Shown here: piece after piece, positions 18,174 through 28,423 of the stretch
Layout: every line of letters starts with the position of its first letter
Position numbering within the stretch: the stretch's first letter is position 1
Assembly: GCA_028284665.1 (NCBI GenBank)
Contig: JANQRG010000047.1
Coordinates: 1-64,000, forward strand
Length of the DNA stretch: 64,000 bases
Reading direction: 5' to 3'
Origin: Croceivirga sp.
GTDB taxonomy: Bacteria; Bacteroidota; Bacteroidia; Flavobacteriales; Flavobacteriaceae
Position numbers and translations under genes: made by a program
Notes under the pieces: model-generated
Database searches by the model: none
Seen by the model: the letters and a program-made list of their open reading frames with translations, nothing else
Told to the model about the DNA's origin: nothing

Positions 18174-18264
18174 TACTTAAATATACTAAGTAATACGATG
18201 ATCTCATCAGAAAAGAAATCCTTGTTTGGAAAGTGAAGTATACTCTGATCGCTATTAATAGAGA

Positions 18265-19098
18265 TCAATCTTCAAGTATCGTAAACTCCCTGGAAACCGC
18301 TTCCGAAATCCTAAAATAGCCATAGGGAAAATTATCCGGGTTATCTGCGTTCACAATATTCCCTCTTACCGTAGCCGGAGGGCTGCTAAAAATAGCTCCG
18401 CCCTGTGTTTGTTCCAGTAAAAGCTCCATGTACTCAAAAAACTGTTGGTCGATACCGTCATTGGTCACGGTTATGACATCACCTGCTTGTAGGTCAACTT
18501 CATCATCTTCGGTATACAAAAAAGAGAATTCAAAGTTGTTGCCATCAAAGAACTCATCGTCGATAGGTTCATAGAGCGCAAATCCAAAGTCGAAAAGGTA
18601 AAAATCATCTCTGTTTGGCGTATCCGATATGGTTACAATGATTTCCAGGTCTTCTTCACTAAAGATTTCCAGGTCACCTTGTTGAACATCAATAATTGGC
18701 GCGGAAGGCATTAAGGCTGCAGTCGCCGTGTATTGCTGGTCCCCGACCTGGACGCTCAGCTCAAAGGTGGCCTCAAAATCGTTAAGGAAAATTAGGTCAC
18801 TATTTTGATAGATCCCCGAACCTGCCTGAACTTCTTGAAAAAAGTAAGTGCTCCCTGTTTCCCGTTCCGTTATGGTTACTAAGGCACCACTTACCGCCGG
18901 AATTGCTTCGTCGAAAAAATTGACGGTTTCGGTTAATACCACTTGCCCTTCAGTTCGTATGGGGTTTTCTCCGGTGAATACCCTAAAATGCGCGTCGATA
19001 TTCAAACGTGTTTCCCCGGTTGGGGTTTCCAATTCCACAACATCTTCACAACTGATGCATATAATGGCAATAGCGATTAGACAAAAGATCTTTTTCAT
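18265..19098 (-). CDS. DUF4249 outer-membrane lipoprotein partner of TonB receptor
   Basis: The 277-residue protein has a lipoprotein signal peptide with the acceptor Cys17 (ICISCEDVVE) and a beta-sandwich-like body with the typical DUF4249 flow: RLNIDAHF, GALVTITERE, TATAALMPSAPIID and RGNIVNADNPDNFPYGYF. DUF4249 proteins are regularly encoded directly after TonB-dependent receptors and probably sit on the surface as accessory binding lipoproteins. Here the receptor gene ends three bases upstream. The substrate is unknown. Confidence 0.83.
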   Translation of the reverse strand: MKKIFCLIAIAIICISCEDVVELETPTGETRLNIDAHFRVFTGENPIRTEGQVVLTETVNFFDEAIPAVSGALVTITERETGSTYFFQEVQAGSGIYQNSDLIFLNDFEATFELSVQVGDQQYTATAALMPSAPIIDVQQGDLEIFSEEDLEIIVTISDTPNRDDFYLFDFGFALYEPIDDEFFDGNNFEFSFLYTEDDEVDLQAGDVITVTNDGIDQQFFEYMELLLEQTQGGAIFSSPPATVRGNIVNADNPDNFPYGYFRISEAVSREFTILED

Positions 19099-19101
19099 AG
19101 C

Positions 19102-21498
19102 TTAAAACTTAAAATTGTAACTAATGGCGGGAACAATACCGAAAATGGAGGTACGAATGGCTTCGTTTTGACCCGTTTCCCGATTTTCCTCAAAGGAATA
19201 GGAAGCTGCATTTCTTCTGTTGTAAATATTATAAAACCCAAAGACCCATTCCGATTGCCATCTTCTGTTACGGTTTTTTCTTGGGGTCAGGGTGGCCGAA
19301 ATATCCAGTCGGTGATAATCCGTAAGCCGGCTTTCATTTCTACCACCATAGATGGGTATGGTGAGTCCAAGTTGCTCTACCTGTCCTATGGGAAGATTCG
19401 TTGGGATTCCTGTTTGATAAATAAAATTGGCATTAAAGGACCACTTTTCGTTGACTTCATAGGAGGCGTTTACAGCTACATCATGAGGTCGGTCGAATAG
19501 TGCTTTATACCACTCTCCGTTATTGATGCCGGGTTCATTGGGTGTTCTTCCGGGGGTGCGTTGTTCGGATCTGGATAGGGTATAGGCAATCCAACCGTTC
19601 AGCCGCCCTCTGTTTTTTCGCAACAGCACCTCTAAGCCGTAAGCACGGGCTTCGCCATTTAAAATAACCTGTTCAATATCCTCATTGGCAATAAGGTCTG
19701 CACCATCGATGTAATCAATACGGTTGTCAATGTCTTTGTAAAACACTTCCATCTCCAATGAATACTCCTGATTGGCAAAATCCTTATAAAATCCGAGTGC
19801 ATACTGATCTAAAATCTGCGGCTCAATGTACGGTCCGCTCGGGGTCCACACATCTAACGGAGTGGGGGAGTTGGTGTTTGACAGCAAATGGAGATACTGT
19901 GTCATTCGATTATAGCTTATCTTCAATGAGGTATCGTCGTTCAACAGATACGAAAGGGCTAGACGGGGCTCAAAATTATTGAACTCGGCCAGGCTTTCAC
20001 CCCTGTCAAAGCTGTCCACCCGGATGGGTTCGGCACCCTGGTAGATCTGGAACGCTTCGTTATAAAGCAAAGGGGTATCATCTTCGTAAACGTTAAATTC
20101 GTCCTGACCTAAACGATTGAAATAACTCCACCGCAATCCGTACCGTAAGGAAAGTCGATCTGAAATTTTTTGGTCTATATCCAAATAGGCCGCAAATTCA
20201 TTTCCATATTTATTCGTAAACTCTTCGGCATTAATACCGGAATTCTCGCTATTGGGTTGTATTTCCCCCGGCCTAAAACGGTAGTAGATATTATTGATAC
20301 CGTAATCCAGGGTTAGTTTATCGGATAGATAATGCTTTAGATCATACTTAAGATTGAAATTGATAATATGCGACTCCCATTCAAAACCCCTTACATCAAG
20401 TTCCAAACCATAGAAGTAATCGGAATAAATGAGGGATAGATTAGAAAAGAGCTTGTCGGAAAATAGATGGTTCCAACGTAGGTTGGCCACTGAATTACCA
20501 TAGGTGTTGACAAAGCTATCGCCTATTTCAAAGTTGTCTCGGCCAAAATAACCGGATAAGAACAGGCTGTTGTTATCGTTGAGTTTGTAACTCAATTTTG
20601 TGTTGAGATCGTAAAAAGAGGCGGTGTTTTCCTCACCGGCAGCTTGTAAGAAGAGGTGGGCATAGGAAGTTCGTCCTGCCACAAGGAACGACCCCCTGTC
20701 TTTTACAATAGGTCCTTCCAGGAGCAGCTTGCTGGATATAACCCCAATACCACCGTTCATTTTGAACTCCTTTTTATTACCCTCCCGTTGATAAATATCA
20801 AGTACTGAAGAAAGTCGCCCTCCGTAGCGCGCCGGAATACCTCCTTTGTAGAGTTTAAGGTCTTTTATCGCATCCGTATTAAAAACAGAGAAGAAGCCAA
20901 ATAAATGTGAAGTATTAAATACTATGGCTTCATCCAACAAAATAAGATTCTGGTCCGCGCCCCCACCTCTAACGTTAAAGCCGGAAGCCCCTTCTCCCGC
21001 ATTACTTACCCCCGGTAGTAGCAGTATGGATCGAATAACATCCGGTTCCCCTAAAACAGTAGGGATTTTCTTGATGGATTTGGAAGTAAGGGTGTTGACG
21101 CTCATTTGTGGTGTGCGAATGTTATTCTTCTCCACATTTTGGGCCACCACCACTTCATCCAACTGGTTGACTTCTTCCGCCATGGCGAAGTCTATTTTAC
21201 TATTTCGTGATAGATTTACCTCTTGTAGTATAGTTTGATACCCTAGATAGCTCAAGGCAATTTTATGTGTTCCGGCAGGTAAGGTCAAGGAATAAAAACC
21301 ATATTCATTGGTAATAACCCCGGTGTTCAATCCTTCCACAATAAGATTTGCCCCTAAAATAGTTTCACCGGTTTTTTCGTCGGTTACGCTACCGCTTATG
21401 GTATATCGTTCCTGGGAATGGATTACACCTACTTTTAAAAAAGCGGTCACCATAAGGCTTACACCCAATAGCCTAGTTCTCTTGTTTTTTGATCTCAT
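19102..21498 (-). CDS. TonB-dependent outer-membrane receptor with carboxypeptidase-like domain
   Basis: The 798-residue receptor has a signal peptide (to about SQERY), a CarboxypepD_reg-like domain (~residues 33-110: SGSVTDEKTGETILGANLIVEG ... LSYLGYQ), a plug domain (GVSNAGEGASGFNVRGGGADQNLILLDEA) and a long beta-barrel ending in an aromatic C terminus (SYNFKF). It imports a ligand across the outer membrane with TonB energy. It is paired with the DUF4249 lipoprotein. The nearby nickel transporter and hydrogenase make a metal chelate a possible substrate, but the gene pair is common elsewhere and nothing in the sequence proves this. Confidence 0.88.
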   Translation of the reverse strand: MRSKNKRTRLLGVSLMVTAFLKVGVIHSQERYTISGSVTDEKTGETILGANLIVEGLNTGVITNEYGFYSLTLPAGTHKIALSYLGYQTILQEVNLSRNSKIDFAMAEEVNQLDEVVVAQNVEKNNIRTPQMSVNTLTSKSIKKIPTVLGEPDVIRSILLLPGVSNAGEGASGFNVRGGGADQNLILLDEAIVFNTSHLFGFFSVFNTDAIKDLKLYKGGIPARYGGRLSSVLDIYQREGNKKEFKMNGGIGVISSKLLLEGPIVKDRGSFLVAGRTSYAHLFLQAAGEENTASFYDLNTKLSYKLNDNNSLFLSGYFGRDNFEIGDSFVNTYGNSVANLRWNHLFSDKLFSNLSLIYSDYFYGLELDVRGFEWESHIINFNLKYDLKHYLSDKLTLDYGINNIYYRFRPGEIQPNSENSGINAEEFTNKYGNEFAAYLDIDQKISDRLSLRYGLRWSYFNRLGQDEFNVYEDDTPLLYNEAFQIYQGAEPIRVDSFDRGESLAEFNNFEPRLALSYLLNDDTSLKISYNRMTQYLHLLSNTNSPTPLDVWTPSGPYIEPQILDQYALGFYKDFANQEYSLEMEVFYKDIDNRIDYIDGADLIANEDIEQVILNGEARAYGLEVLLRKNRGRLNGWIAYTLSRSEQRTPGRTPNEPGINNGEWYKALFDRPHDVAVNASYEVNEKWSFNANFIYQTGIPTNLPIGQVEQLGLTIPIYGGRNESRLTDYHRLDISATLTPRKNRNRRWQSEWVFGFYNIYNRRNAASYSFEENRETGQNEAIRTSIFGIVPAISYNFKF

Positions 21499-21771
21499 AG
21501 CAATACATTCTTGGACATAGTGTTGTAGCTTTTAAACTTCTTTGTAAGCGGTAACACTACAGACAGGTACAAGGAATAAAAACACAATTTCCCCGTTCCA
21601 TTTATGGATTTTTGACTAAAACTACTCTGGAGTTGACTCATGGTAAAAGGAAATCTACCAACCCGAGTTTTCCATCTATCGGTTACCCTATTTTATCGTT
21701 TTCGAATTACAATTCATGGCGATTTTAGCTAAGGTTTTAAGGATTTGAAGTCGGTGCTGTTTGGTTGGCGT

Positions 21772-22869
21772 TCAAGCATATTTTTTTACAGTATAGATGT
21801 TACTTTCATTGGCCTTACCTCTTAGCTGGAGTGTGGCGATATGCTCCGGTTCAAAAAACGGGGCCCTATCCAGGGATTTCAGATAAAAATGGGTGAACAG
21901 GATATCCCTTTTGTACTGTTTACATAGTCCTAATAGCCGGGCGGTGGTATTCAGGACATCCCCGTGATAGGCAATGTTCTTGGTTTTTCCGCCAACCAGG
22001 GTGGCGGTTACATTTCCGGTACTTACGGCGGCTTTAAATACAGGTTGCATGCCAAATTTTGTTTGGTAATGATTGGCAAACAACTTGAGTTGCGATTGTA
22101 TCGTTTGGAACATTGCTACCGCTTTTCCCTGGTCATTCTTTGATATGGGCCAGGTGAAGACCACTTCATCCCCAACAAATTGATAGATATCGCAGTCATA
22201 CTGGCTAACAGCATGGATGATATCATCAAAACATCTATTTAAAAAGCGGCTGTATTTTACGTGTCCCAGGGTCTCGGCAATTTTGGTAGAGTCATTTAGA
22301 TCCAAAAACATAAAACTCCGTTTTTCTTCCAACGGCTCGGCATACTTCCCCATCAGGTAATTGTAAAATACATGTTGCCCGAAGCTTTGGCGGAGGCGAC
22401 GCAAAAAACTCACCAGAATACTTAGCGTATAATAATAGATGAAAAAGGACAAAAAAAGGCCGGTCGTCAAAAACGAGAATGCGGTTTTCGCCGCAGCGGC
22501 AAATGTCATCTTATACTCAACGAGCTCAAATAGTATGAAAACAATGAAGATAGGGACTACAATGATTAGGGCAACATCAATTTGCCAGATCAGTCGTTTG
22601 ATAAGCAGGGAGAAATTTTTGGTGACCCTGGGATGGACCGAAGTTTCATAAAACAAAATAAGCGCTCCGATAATTCCTCCTCCAACGCTTACGCGTAAAT
22701 GGACCAGCATGGGTTGGGATAAACGGGAATCAATCACTTCTGACGGATTCTCTATTCCAACGATCTTAAGGAAAATGAAAAAATTAGCACCAAATACAAA
22801 GAATAGGATAATGATACCATTTTCCGCGATACTTTGAAAGTGTTGACTATATGACTTTTTCCTATCCAA
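21772..22869 (-). CDS. Membrane-bound class III adenylate/guanylate cyclase
   Basis: The 365-residue protein has an N-terminal membrane region with about four hydrophobic segments (residues ~17-35, 58-75, 95-117, 128-155). A class III cyclase domain follows from ~195: FLDLNDST with the first metal Asp, FVGDEVVFTW with the second metal Asp, and a later GNVTATLVGG stretch. It would make a cyclic nucleotide in response to a membrane signal. The architecture resembles flavobacterial cyclases of unknown input. It appears monocistronic. Confidence 0.82.
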   Translation of the reverse strand: MDRKKSYSQHFQSIAENGIIILFFVFGANFFIFLKIVGIENPSEVIDSRLSQPMLVHLRVSVGGGIIGALILFYETSVHPRVTKNFSLLIKRLIWQIDVALIIVVPIFIVFILFELVEYKMTFAAAAKTAFSFLTTGLFLSFFIYYYTLSILVSFLRRLRQSFGQHVFYNYLMGKYAEPLEEKRSFMFLDLNDSTKIAETLGHVKYSRFLNRCFDDIIHAVSQYDCDIYQFVGDEVVFTWPISKNDQGKAVAMFQTIQSQLKLFANHYQTKFGMQPVFKAAVSTGNVTATLVGGKTKNIAYHGDVLNTTARLLGLCKQYKRDILFTHFYLKSLDRAPFFEPEHIATLQLRGKANESNIYTVKKYA

Positions 22870-22927
22870 CGATTTGGAATATTCATGATTAGCTGGTAAA
22901 GGTTGTGGTTGGTTTCGTATACGTTAA

Positions 22928-24874
22928 TTAATAGGTTAATCCATATCCAAAAGGATACAAAGGATTTTTCGAATCATACGGAACATCCTCCAGTTGATCT
23001 TCTACCGCCTGACTGGACGACGGGATCTCAAGGGGTAGCCTGCCCGAAGGATTGAATTTCCCAAATACCATTTCCAAAATAATCTCATCCTGACACTCAA
23101 AGTCGGCAATAACTGCTGTACTGGCGGCATTAATTTCGGGGGCCACAGTAGGCCGTTGTATGGTAAAGACCGTAATTGTCGGTTTAATCCCTGTACGGTC
23201 TAAGATATCTTCTTTTTCATCTTCCGGATAGTTCAGACGCCCTTGCGGGATCAACCGTGCCAATAACCCACCTCCTTCAGGAGGGGAGGAAGGGGTTTGC
23301 AACTTTTGCACAATCACATCGGCATCATCAATATCATTGACGATCTGCGGAAACTTTTCCGGCAATCCGGATTGTGTCATCCCATGGATATAGATTTTCT
23401 GCTCCGGGGAGAGGGGTAGTATTTTATTGTCGTTCTTTAGCAACACCATGGACCTGCGCTGCGCTTCTTTGCCTTTTCTTACGAATTTGGGATTTCCCAC
23501 AATGACTGTATTTTCCAGGTCTACGAAGGGGTTGTCAAACAATCCCAATCGAAATTTATCACGTAAGATACGGCGCGCGGAAATATCTATTCTCGATTCT
23601 GAAAGCGCGCCACTTTCCACCAAATCAATGATATGTTGTGTAACGTACTCTCCGCCAAAAACATCGCATCCGGCGTCCAGCACCTTTTTGACACGTTCTT
23701 TTTCAGTAAGGTGCTCCACCCCCCAGGCGGAGGCTTCTTTGACGGCCATATCTGAGACAATCCCCCAGTCTGTGGCGACTACACCGTCAAACTTTAGCGA
23801 ATCCCGTAAGAGTTCCTGGATAATTTCCCGGCTAAAGGCAAAACCCACCTCTTCTTTTACCTGTCCTTTTGGGACACCATAATAGGGCATGATCTGAGCG
23901 GTTCCCGCAGAAAAGGCGCCTTCGGTAAATGGAATAAGATGATAACCAAATTTGTTGCCGGGATAGACCTGGCCTTTTCCATTTTTAAAATGTGCATCCC
24001 ATCCACCTTCCTGTGGGCCGCCTCCCGGAAAATGCTTGGTCTGGCAGGCAACGCTTGTTGGCCCCAGACTATCTCCCTGAAAACCTAAGACATAAGCCCT
24101 GGTAAGCGCGGCACTTAGATGGGCATCTTCTCCAAAAGTGCCATTTACACGAGCCCATCTCGGTTCCGTGGCGATATCCGCCATAGGATGCTGTGCCAGG
24201 CGAATACCAATGGCCAGGTATTCTTGTCGGGCAATGTCGGCAAATTCCCTTACCAATAGGGTATCCCGTGTGGCTGCCAGGCCTAACTGTGATGGCCAAA
24301 TAGAGGTCCATTTCCCCTCTGTACTAGCCCCTGCCATTCCTGTGGCCCCGTGCCTCGGATCCGAGATGACCGTAATCGGAATTCCCAACCGGGTGCGCTC
24401 CGCCAGTTTTTGGAGATTGTTATTCCATTTGGCATAGTTCAATGCGGAGCTACCGCCAACATTGAGTACATGGTTCATTTTGTGCTTGAGGAGGGTGCTG
24501 GAGGTGCTTTCCGTCATAAACGAAAAAGGGTCCGAAGTGGTAGGGATCTCGAGCAACGAACCGTCTTTGTTCATTGCTAAAAAATGGGCACACATTAGTC
24601 CGGCTTTTTCCTCTAATTGCATTTGAGACAGCAGGTCTTCCACACGTTGGTCCAGGGGCACTCTCCCATCTTCGTAGGGATCCAGTTTTCCATTTTTGTT
24701 GAGATCCCTAAAGGTATAACCGTTTAGTGTCGAGGTGGGCGTTACTTCTCCCGCCAATTTCATATTGGATGACGACTTTACCTTCCATTTGATCCAAAAG
24801 ATCAGATAGGTCAATAGCAATAGCACTAGTAGACCTCCCAGGATTTTGGCTGTGATTATTAGAAATTTTTTCAT
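22928..24874 (-). CDS. Glycoside hydrolase family 3 protein
   Basis: The 648-residue protein is anchored by one N-terminal transmembrane segment (~residues 9-30), so it faces the periplasm. A calcium-type DxNxNGxLDPYED loop follows at ~57-69. The GH3 catalytic domain contains KHFPGGG (~280) and the nucleophile Asp369 in VATDWG. A shortened C-terminal GH3 domain ends PFGYGLTY. It should remove beta-linked glucose or N-acetylglucosamine residues. Its start overlaps the GH20 gene by four bases, so the two glycosidases probably work on the same glycan, perhaps chitin or peptidoglycan oligosaccharides. Confidence 0.88.
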   Translation of the reverse strand: MKKFLIITAKILGGLLVLLLLTYLIFWIKWKVKSSSNMKLAGEVTPTSTLNGYTFRDLNKNGKLDPYEDGRVPLDQRVEDLLSQMQLEEKAGLMCAHFLAMNKDGSLLEIPTTSDPFSFMTESTSSTLLKHKMNHVLNVGGSSALNYAKWNNNLQKLAERTRLGIPITVISDPRHGATGMAGASTEGKWTSIWPSQLGLAATRDTLLVREFADIARQEYLAIGIRLAQHPMADIATEPRWARVNGTFGEDAHLSAALTRAYVLGFQGDSLGPTSVACQTKHFPGGGPQEGGWDAHFKNGKGQVYPGNKFGYHLIPFTEGAFSAGTAQIMPYYGVPKGQVKEEVGFAFSREIIQELLRDSLKFDGVVATDWGIVSDMAVKEASAWGVEHLTEKERVKKVLDAGCDVFGGEYVTQHIIDLVESGALSESRIDISARRILRDKFRLGLFDNPFVDLENTVIVGNPKFVRKGKEAQRRSMVLLKNDNKILPLSPEQKIYIHGMTQSGLPEKFPQIVNDIDDADVIVQKLQTPSSPPEGGGLLARLIPQGRLNYPEDEKEDILDRTGIKPTITVFTIQRPTVAPEINAASTAVIADFECQDEIILEMVFGKFNPSGRLPLEIPSSSQAVEDQLEDVPYDSKNPLYPFGYGLTY

Positions 24875-27300
24875 TTGGATTCGTTTGCAATGGTGTTATG
24901 TTGTATAAGTCTTTTGATAGGGGTGGCAACAGGCAGTAGTGTGCCACCATATGCTTTTTCCGATGCCTGGAACAGCGTTTCATGTTCTGAAATTGCATTT
25001 GCGCCGGAAGGATTTTCTAAGGCCTGAATCGCCAAGGTGGTCAGGTCATACAGGTGTTGCGAATGCTGTTCTACTTCTCGTATATGTTCCACCGCTTCAA
25101 AGGCGGGTTGTAATACCTGGTGATTTGTATTCCATTTTTTGAGCTGTTCCGCAAGCCTTGATTTAAGGGCTGTGTCCTGGGTCTCGAGCCAGGTATCTAC
25201 ATCTTTTTCAAATCGGTAGGCCTCATAGCTTTCCGGTCTGGACGCATCTACTATACGATTTAATGGGGTATTGACATTGGGCATCGTATCGTATATTGCC
25301 ATCCGGTTAAAAAGCTTATCCTCCTGGAGCACATTGACTAAAACCGTTAAGGCATCTCGGTACGCATTTGGAACGATACTATCAATGATTGCCTTACCGG
25401 AATTTTTATGGTGAGTTCCAAGCGTTTCTAAATAATCATCAAAGACCATAAGTCTTCGATACATGTCCTCAGTGTTATCCGTGAGTACCTGAGGGCTCCA
25501 AAGTTTTTCGGCTATTGCCCCTGCCCGTGGCCATATTCTTGATTCAATAGTATGTTCATCGACCATTTCCGACCACATACAGGCTTCACCTCCCAAAATA
25601 CTTTGGGATTCCTCTGCGTTCAACGGGACAATTTTTTCGAATTTTGGCAAAGACTGCCCTCCCTCCATTTGACTTCCCCCTGATTTTTTGCCGGTTACAT
25701 CCACGGTAAAGACCGATATTTTGGTAGTTCCCATGATTGAATCTCCCTTCATATCCAGCGCATAATTCAATTCTCCAAACTGGGCTTCATGGCTGAATTG
25801 TAATGTCTTCCCATCAAAAGAAGCATTTTCAAAATCATAGGAATTGCCCATCATCTGTACAATCCCCTTTTTGTTTTCTCCTGTCCCGAACAAATACAGG
25901 TCGCCTTCCATTTTGGTATCTCCCAATTCAAGGTTTAGTTGCCAACTCTCCCAATGGGTCGAGTCGATGTCTATGGTAATCCCCCCCTGGATAACTTCGG
26001 GATCAACGGCATAGTGGAAACCTGCCGTTTGTTTGTGATCTAAATAGTATCCGTAGGAAAGGACACCTTTACTTCCTTTCCGGATCCCATCCCAAAGGGA
26101 TTTATGGTTGCGCCAGGACTGTATGACAACCCCATCTCCCTGGAAATCCTCCTGTAAGATCTCATCCCAGCCCATCACTTTTTTTCCATGGCCTTCAATG
26201 AGCTTTCGAATACGGGTATTAAAATGGTTTTGTAAGGCGTGGTAATCCTCGATACCTTTTTCGGCCATGAAGTCTTGTACTGCTGTGCTATTTTCCCAAT
26301 CTTCCGAATCCACTTCATCCCCCCCAATGTGGACATACTGATCCGGGAATAGCGCGGCCATCTCTTTAAAAAAGGCATCCAAAAAGGTGTATACCTCTTC
26401 CCTGGAAGGATCCATAACGGCTCCCCCTACACCAAAATCCGTTTGGATTTGGTAGGGACCGGGCATCGTGGCCAACTCAGGATGGCCCACAAACCAGGCC
26501 GTAGAGTGCCCTGGAACATCAAACTCAGGGACTACTCGTATGCCACGGTCCGCTGCATAGGTGATGATTTCTTTAAGATCTTCCTGGGAAAAATAGTTGC
26601 CATTTGAACCCAACTGATGCAATTTGGGAAAGGTCTTTGACTCTACCCTAAACCCTTGATGTTCTGTTAAATGCAGGTGCAGTACATTCATTTTTACAGC
26701 CGCCATGGCATCCAGGTTCCGAAGAATAACCGCTTTGGGAATCCAATGCCTACACACGTCAATCATTAGCCCACGCCAGGAATAACGGGGAGTATCAACA
26801 ATATGAACTTCCGGAAAATACCAGCGATCACCTTCGTTATTGGCAAGTTGCAACAGCGTCTCTAATCCGTGAAGGATACCCCATTCGGTGGGTGCTGACA
26901 GGTTAATTTTGTTTTTTCGAATGGTTAGGGTATAGGATTCAATCTCGTTAGGGGAAGGGTATTCGTCGCTCTTGTTCTGGCAGTATATCGACAACGTCAT
27001 TCCATTTCCATTCCTAATCGGAATACCGGTACTATTTTTTAAGCGGGACGTAAAACGGTCAAAGGTTTTTTGCAGTCGTGGGGTCCATATTCCTTTTGGT
27101 TGCAGGTCAATTGCATTAGGGATCTCATAAGTGTTGCTCCCTAAATCCAGTTCTGAGGGTAATGGCAATACTGTGATGGCCGCTCTATCTTCATCAGCGA
27201 TAGGTGGGGGTTTTGGCTTTAAAAAGCCAAACCATGCGATAGCTCCACCGATAATTAGAAGGAGCAATAGTATTCCAATGATTTTGAGTGCTTTTTTCAT
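24871..27300 (-). CDS. Glycoside hydrolase family 20 beta-N-acetylhexosaminidase
   Basis: The 809-residue protein has an N-terminal membrane anchor (~residues 5-26), a GH20 N-terminal alpha/beta domain (~40-165) and the catalytic barrel. The signature HIGGDEV puts the catalytic pair at Asp328-Glu329. After the barrel segment GYYLD (~420), the usual continuation is interrupted by roughly 120 residues of beta-rich sequence (~434-558). The family then resumes with ILGGEACMWSE and SRIWPRAGAIAEKLW. It hydrolyses terminal GlcNAc or GalNAc. Its gene follows the ABC permease by 10 bp and overlaps the GH3 gene. Confidence 0.9.
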   Translation of the reverse strand: MKKALKIIGILLLLLIIGGAIAWFGFLKPKPPPIADEDRAAITVLPLPSELDLGSNTYEIPNAIDLQPKGIWTPRLQKTFDRFTSRLKNSTGIPIRNGNGMTLSIYCQNKSDEYPSPNEIESYTLTIRKNKINLSAPTEWGILHGLETLLQLANNEGDRWYFPEVHIVDTPRYSWRGLMIDVCRHWIPKAVILRNLDAMAAVKMNVLHLHLTEHQGFRVESKTFPKLHQLGSNGNYFSQEDLKEIITYAADRGIRVVPEFDVPGHSTAWFVGHPELATMPGPYQIQTDFGVGGAVMDPSREEVYTFLDAFFKEMAALFPDQYVHIGGDEVDSEDWENSTAVQDFMAEKGIEDYHALQNHFNTRIRKLIEGHGKKVMGWDEILQEDFQGDGVVIQSWRNHKSLWDGIRKGSKGVLSYGYYLDHKQTAGFHYAVDPEVIQGGITIDIDSTHWESWQLNLELGDTKMEGDLYLFGTGENKKGIVQMMGNSYDFENASFDGKTLQFSHEAQFGELNYALDMKGDSIMGTTKISVFTVDVTGKKSGGSQMEGGQSLPKFEKIVPLNAEESQSILGGEACMWSEMVDEHTIESRIWPRAGAIAEKLWSPQVLTDNTEDMYRRLMVFDDYLETLGTHHKNSGKAIIDSIVPNAYRDALTVLVNVLQEDKLFNRMAIYDTMPNVNTPLNRIVDASRPESYEAYRFEKDVDTWLETQDTALKSRLAEQLKKWNTNHQVLQPAFEAVEHIREVEQHSQHLYDLTTLAIQALENPSGANAISEHETLFQASEKAYGGTLLPVATPIKRLIQHNTIANESK

Positions 27301-27310
27301 GGTAATTTAT

Positions 27311-28423
27311 TTAGGTTTGCTTCTTATAACTCCATATGGCCAGTGTGTTAAAAACAACTGCTAAGAGGATGGTGTAGACAAATTCCCAACGGATATCCCA
27401 AAACCCACTGCCTTTCATCAATACCTTTCGGGATACCGAAATTATATGCGCCAGCGGATTGGGAATGGTGAGGTACTGTGCCCATTTCGGCATACTCTCG
27501 ATAGGAGTGAATAGCCCACACATCAGTACAAAGATCATAATGAAAAAGAAAGCTACAAAAATTGCTTGCTGCTGCGTGTCCGCAAAATTCGAAATGAGCA
27601 AGCCTAAGCCCAGCACCGCGATCAAATTGAAAACAGCATAGCCAAAGATCAAACCGATGTTACCGCGAATTGGAATGTCAAATAGTAATTTGCTTACAAT
27701 GATCCCAACGGTTAGTAATAGCATCCCCACACAGAGAAAAGGTACGAGTTTACCAACAATAAATTGCCATTTTTTTATCGGGGTAACGTTGATCTGTTCA
27801 ATGGTACCCAGCTCTCGCTCCCGGACAACATTCATGGCCGAGAGTACTATGGTAAGCAGCGCTGTTAGCTCTGCCAGAATTCCGGGCGCCATAAAGTGTT
27901 TGTAATTCAGTTCGGGGTTATACCAATTTCTGGAAGCTACGCTAAGCTGTGCGGTACTGGAAACTCCTGTTGCCGCAACAGGCATGATCTCCGCATTAAA
28001 AGCACCTATGATCGAAGTGAGGTAGCCGGAACCTACGGTAGCGTTTTGCCCATTAATAGCATTGACCAGCATTTGGAGCTTTGGATGTTCTCCCCTGAGG
28101 TAGTGTTTTTCAAAGTTATTGGGGATTTCCAACACAATATCGGCGGTGTTGGCTTGTAAATATCCCAAAGCCTTTTCACTGCTGAACGAAGTACTGATAC
28201 GTTTAAAACGCTCGTTGGCAATAATTTTGCGATGAAGCAAACGCGAACTTTCAGATTGATCTTGATCTACTACAACAATATTCACCTGCTTTACTTCATT
28301 GCTCGCAGCATTGGAGAGAAGGATGAGTTGTATAATGGGCATGATGGTCATCATAGGTAAGATGGCCTTATTTCGAAAGATCTGGATAAACTCCTTTTGT
28401 ATGAGGTGTCTCAGTATTTTCAT
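27311..28423 (-). CDS. ABC-2 type exporter permease (YbhR-like)
   Basis: The 370-residue membrane protein has the ABC2_membrane_3 layout: one N-terminal transmembrane helix, a large periplasmic domain (~45-170), then five helices. The coupling motif RERELGTIEQINVTPI is typical of YbhS/YbhR permeases. It forms half of the channel of the tripartite efflux system encoded upstream. It overlaps the other permease gene by four bases. Confidence 0.9.
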   Translation of the reverse strand: MKILRHLIQKEFIQIFRNKAILPMMTIMPIIQLILLSNAASNEVKQVNIVVVDQDQSESSRLLHRKIIANERFKRISTSFSSEKALGYLQANTADIVLEIPNNFEKHYLRGEHPKLQMLVNAINGQNATVGSGYLTSIIGAFNAEIMPVAATGVSSTAQLSVASRNWYNPELNYKHFMAPGILAELTALLTIVLSAMNVVRERELGTIEQINVTPIKKWQFIVGKLVPFLCVGMLLLTVGIIVSKLLFDIPIRGNIGLIFGYAVFNLIAVLGLGLLISNFADTQQQAIFVAFFFIMIFVLMCGLFTPIESMPKWAQYLTIPNPLAHIISVSRKVLMKGSGFWDIRWEFVYTILLAVVFNTLAIWSYKKQT

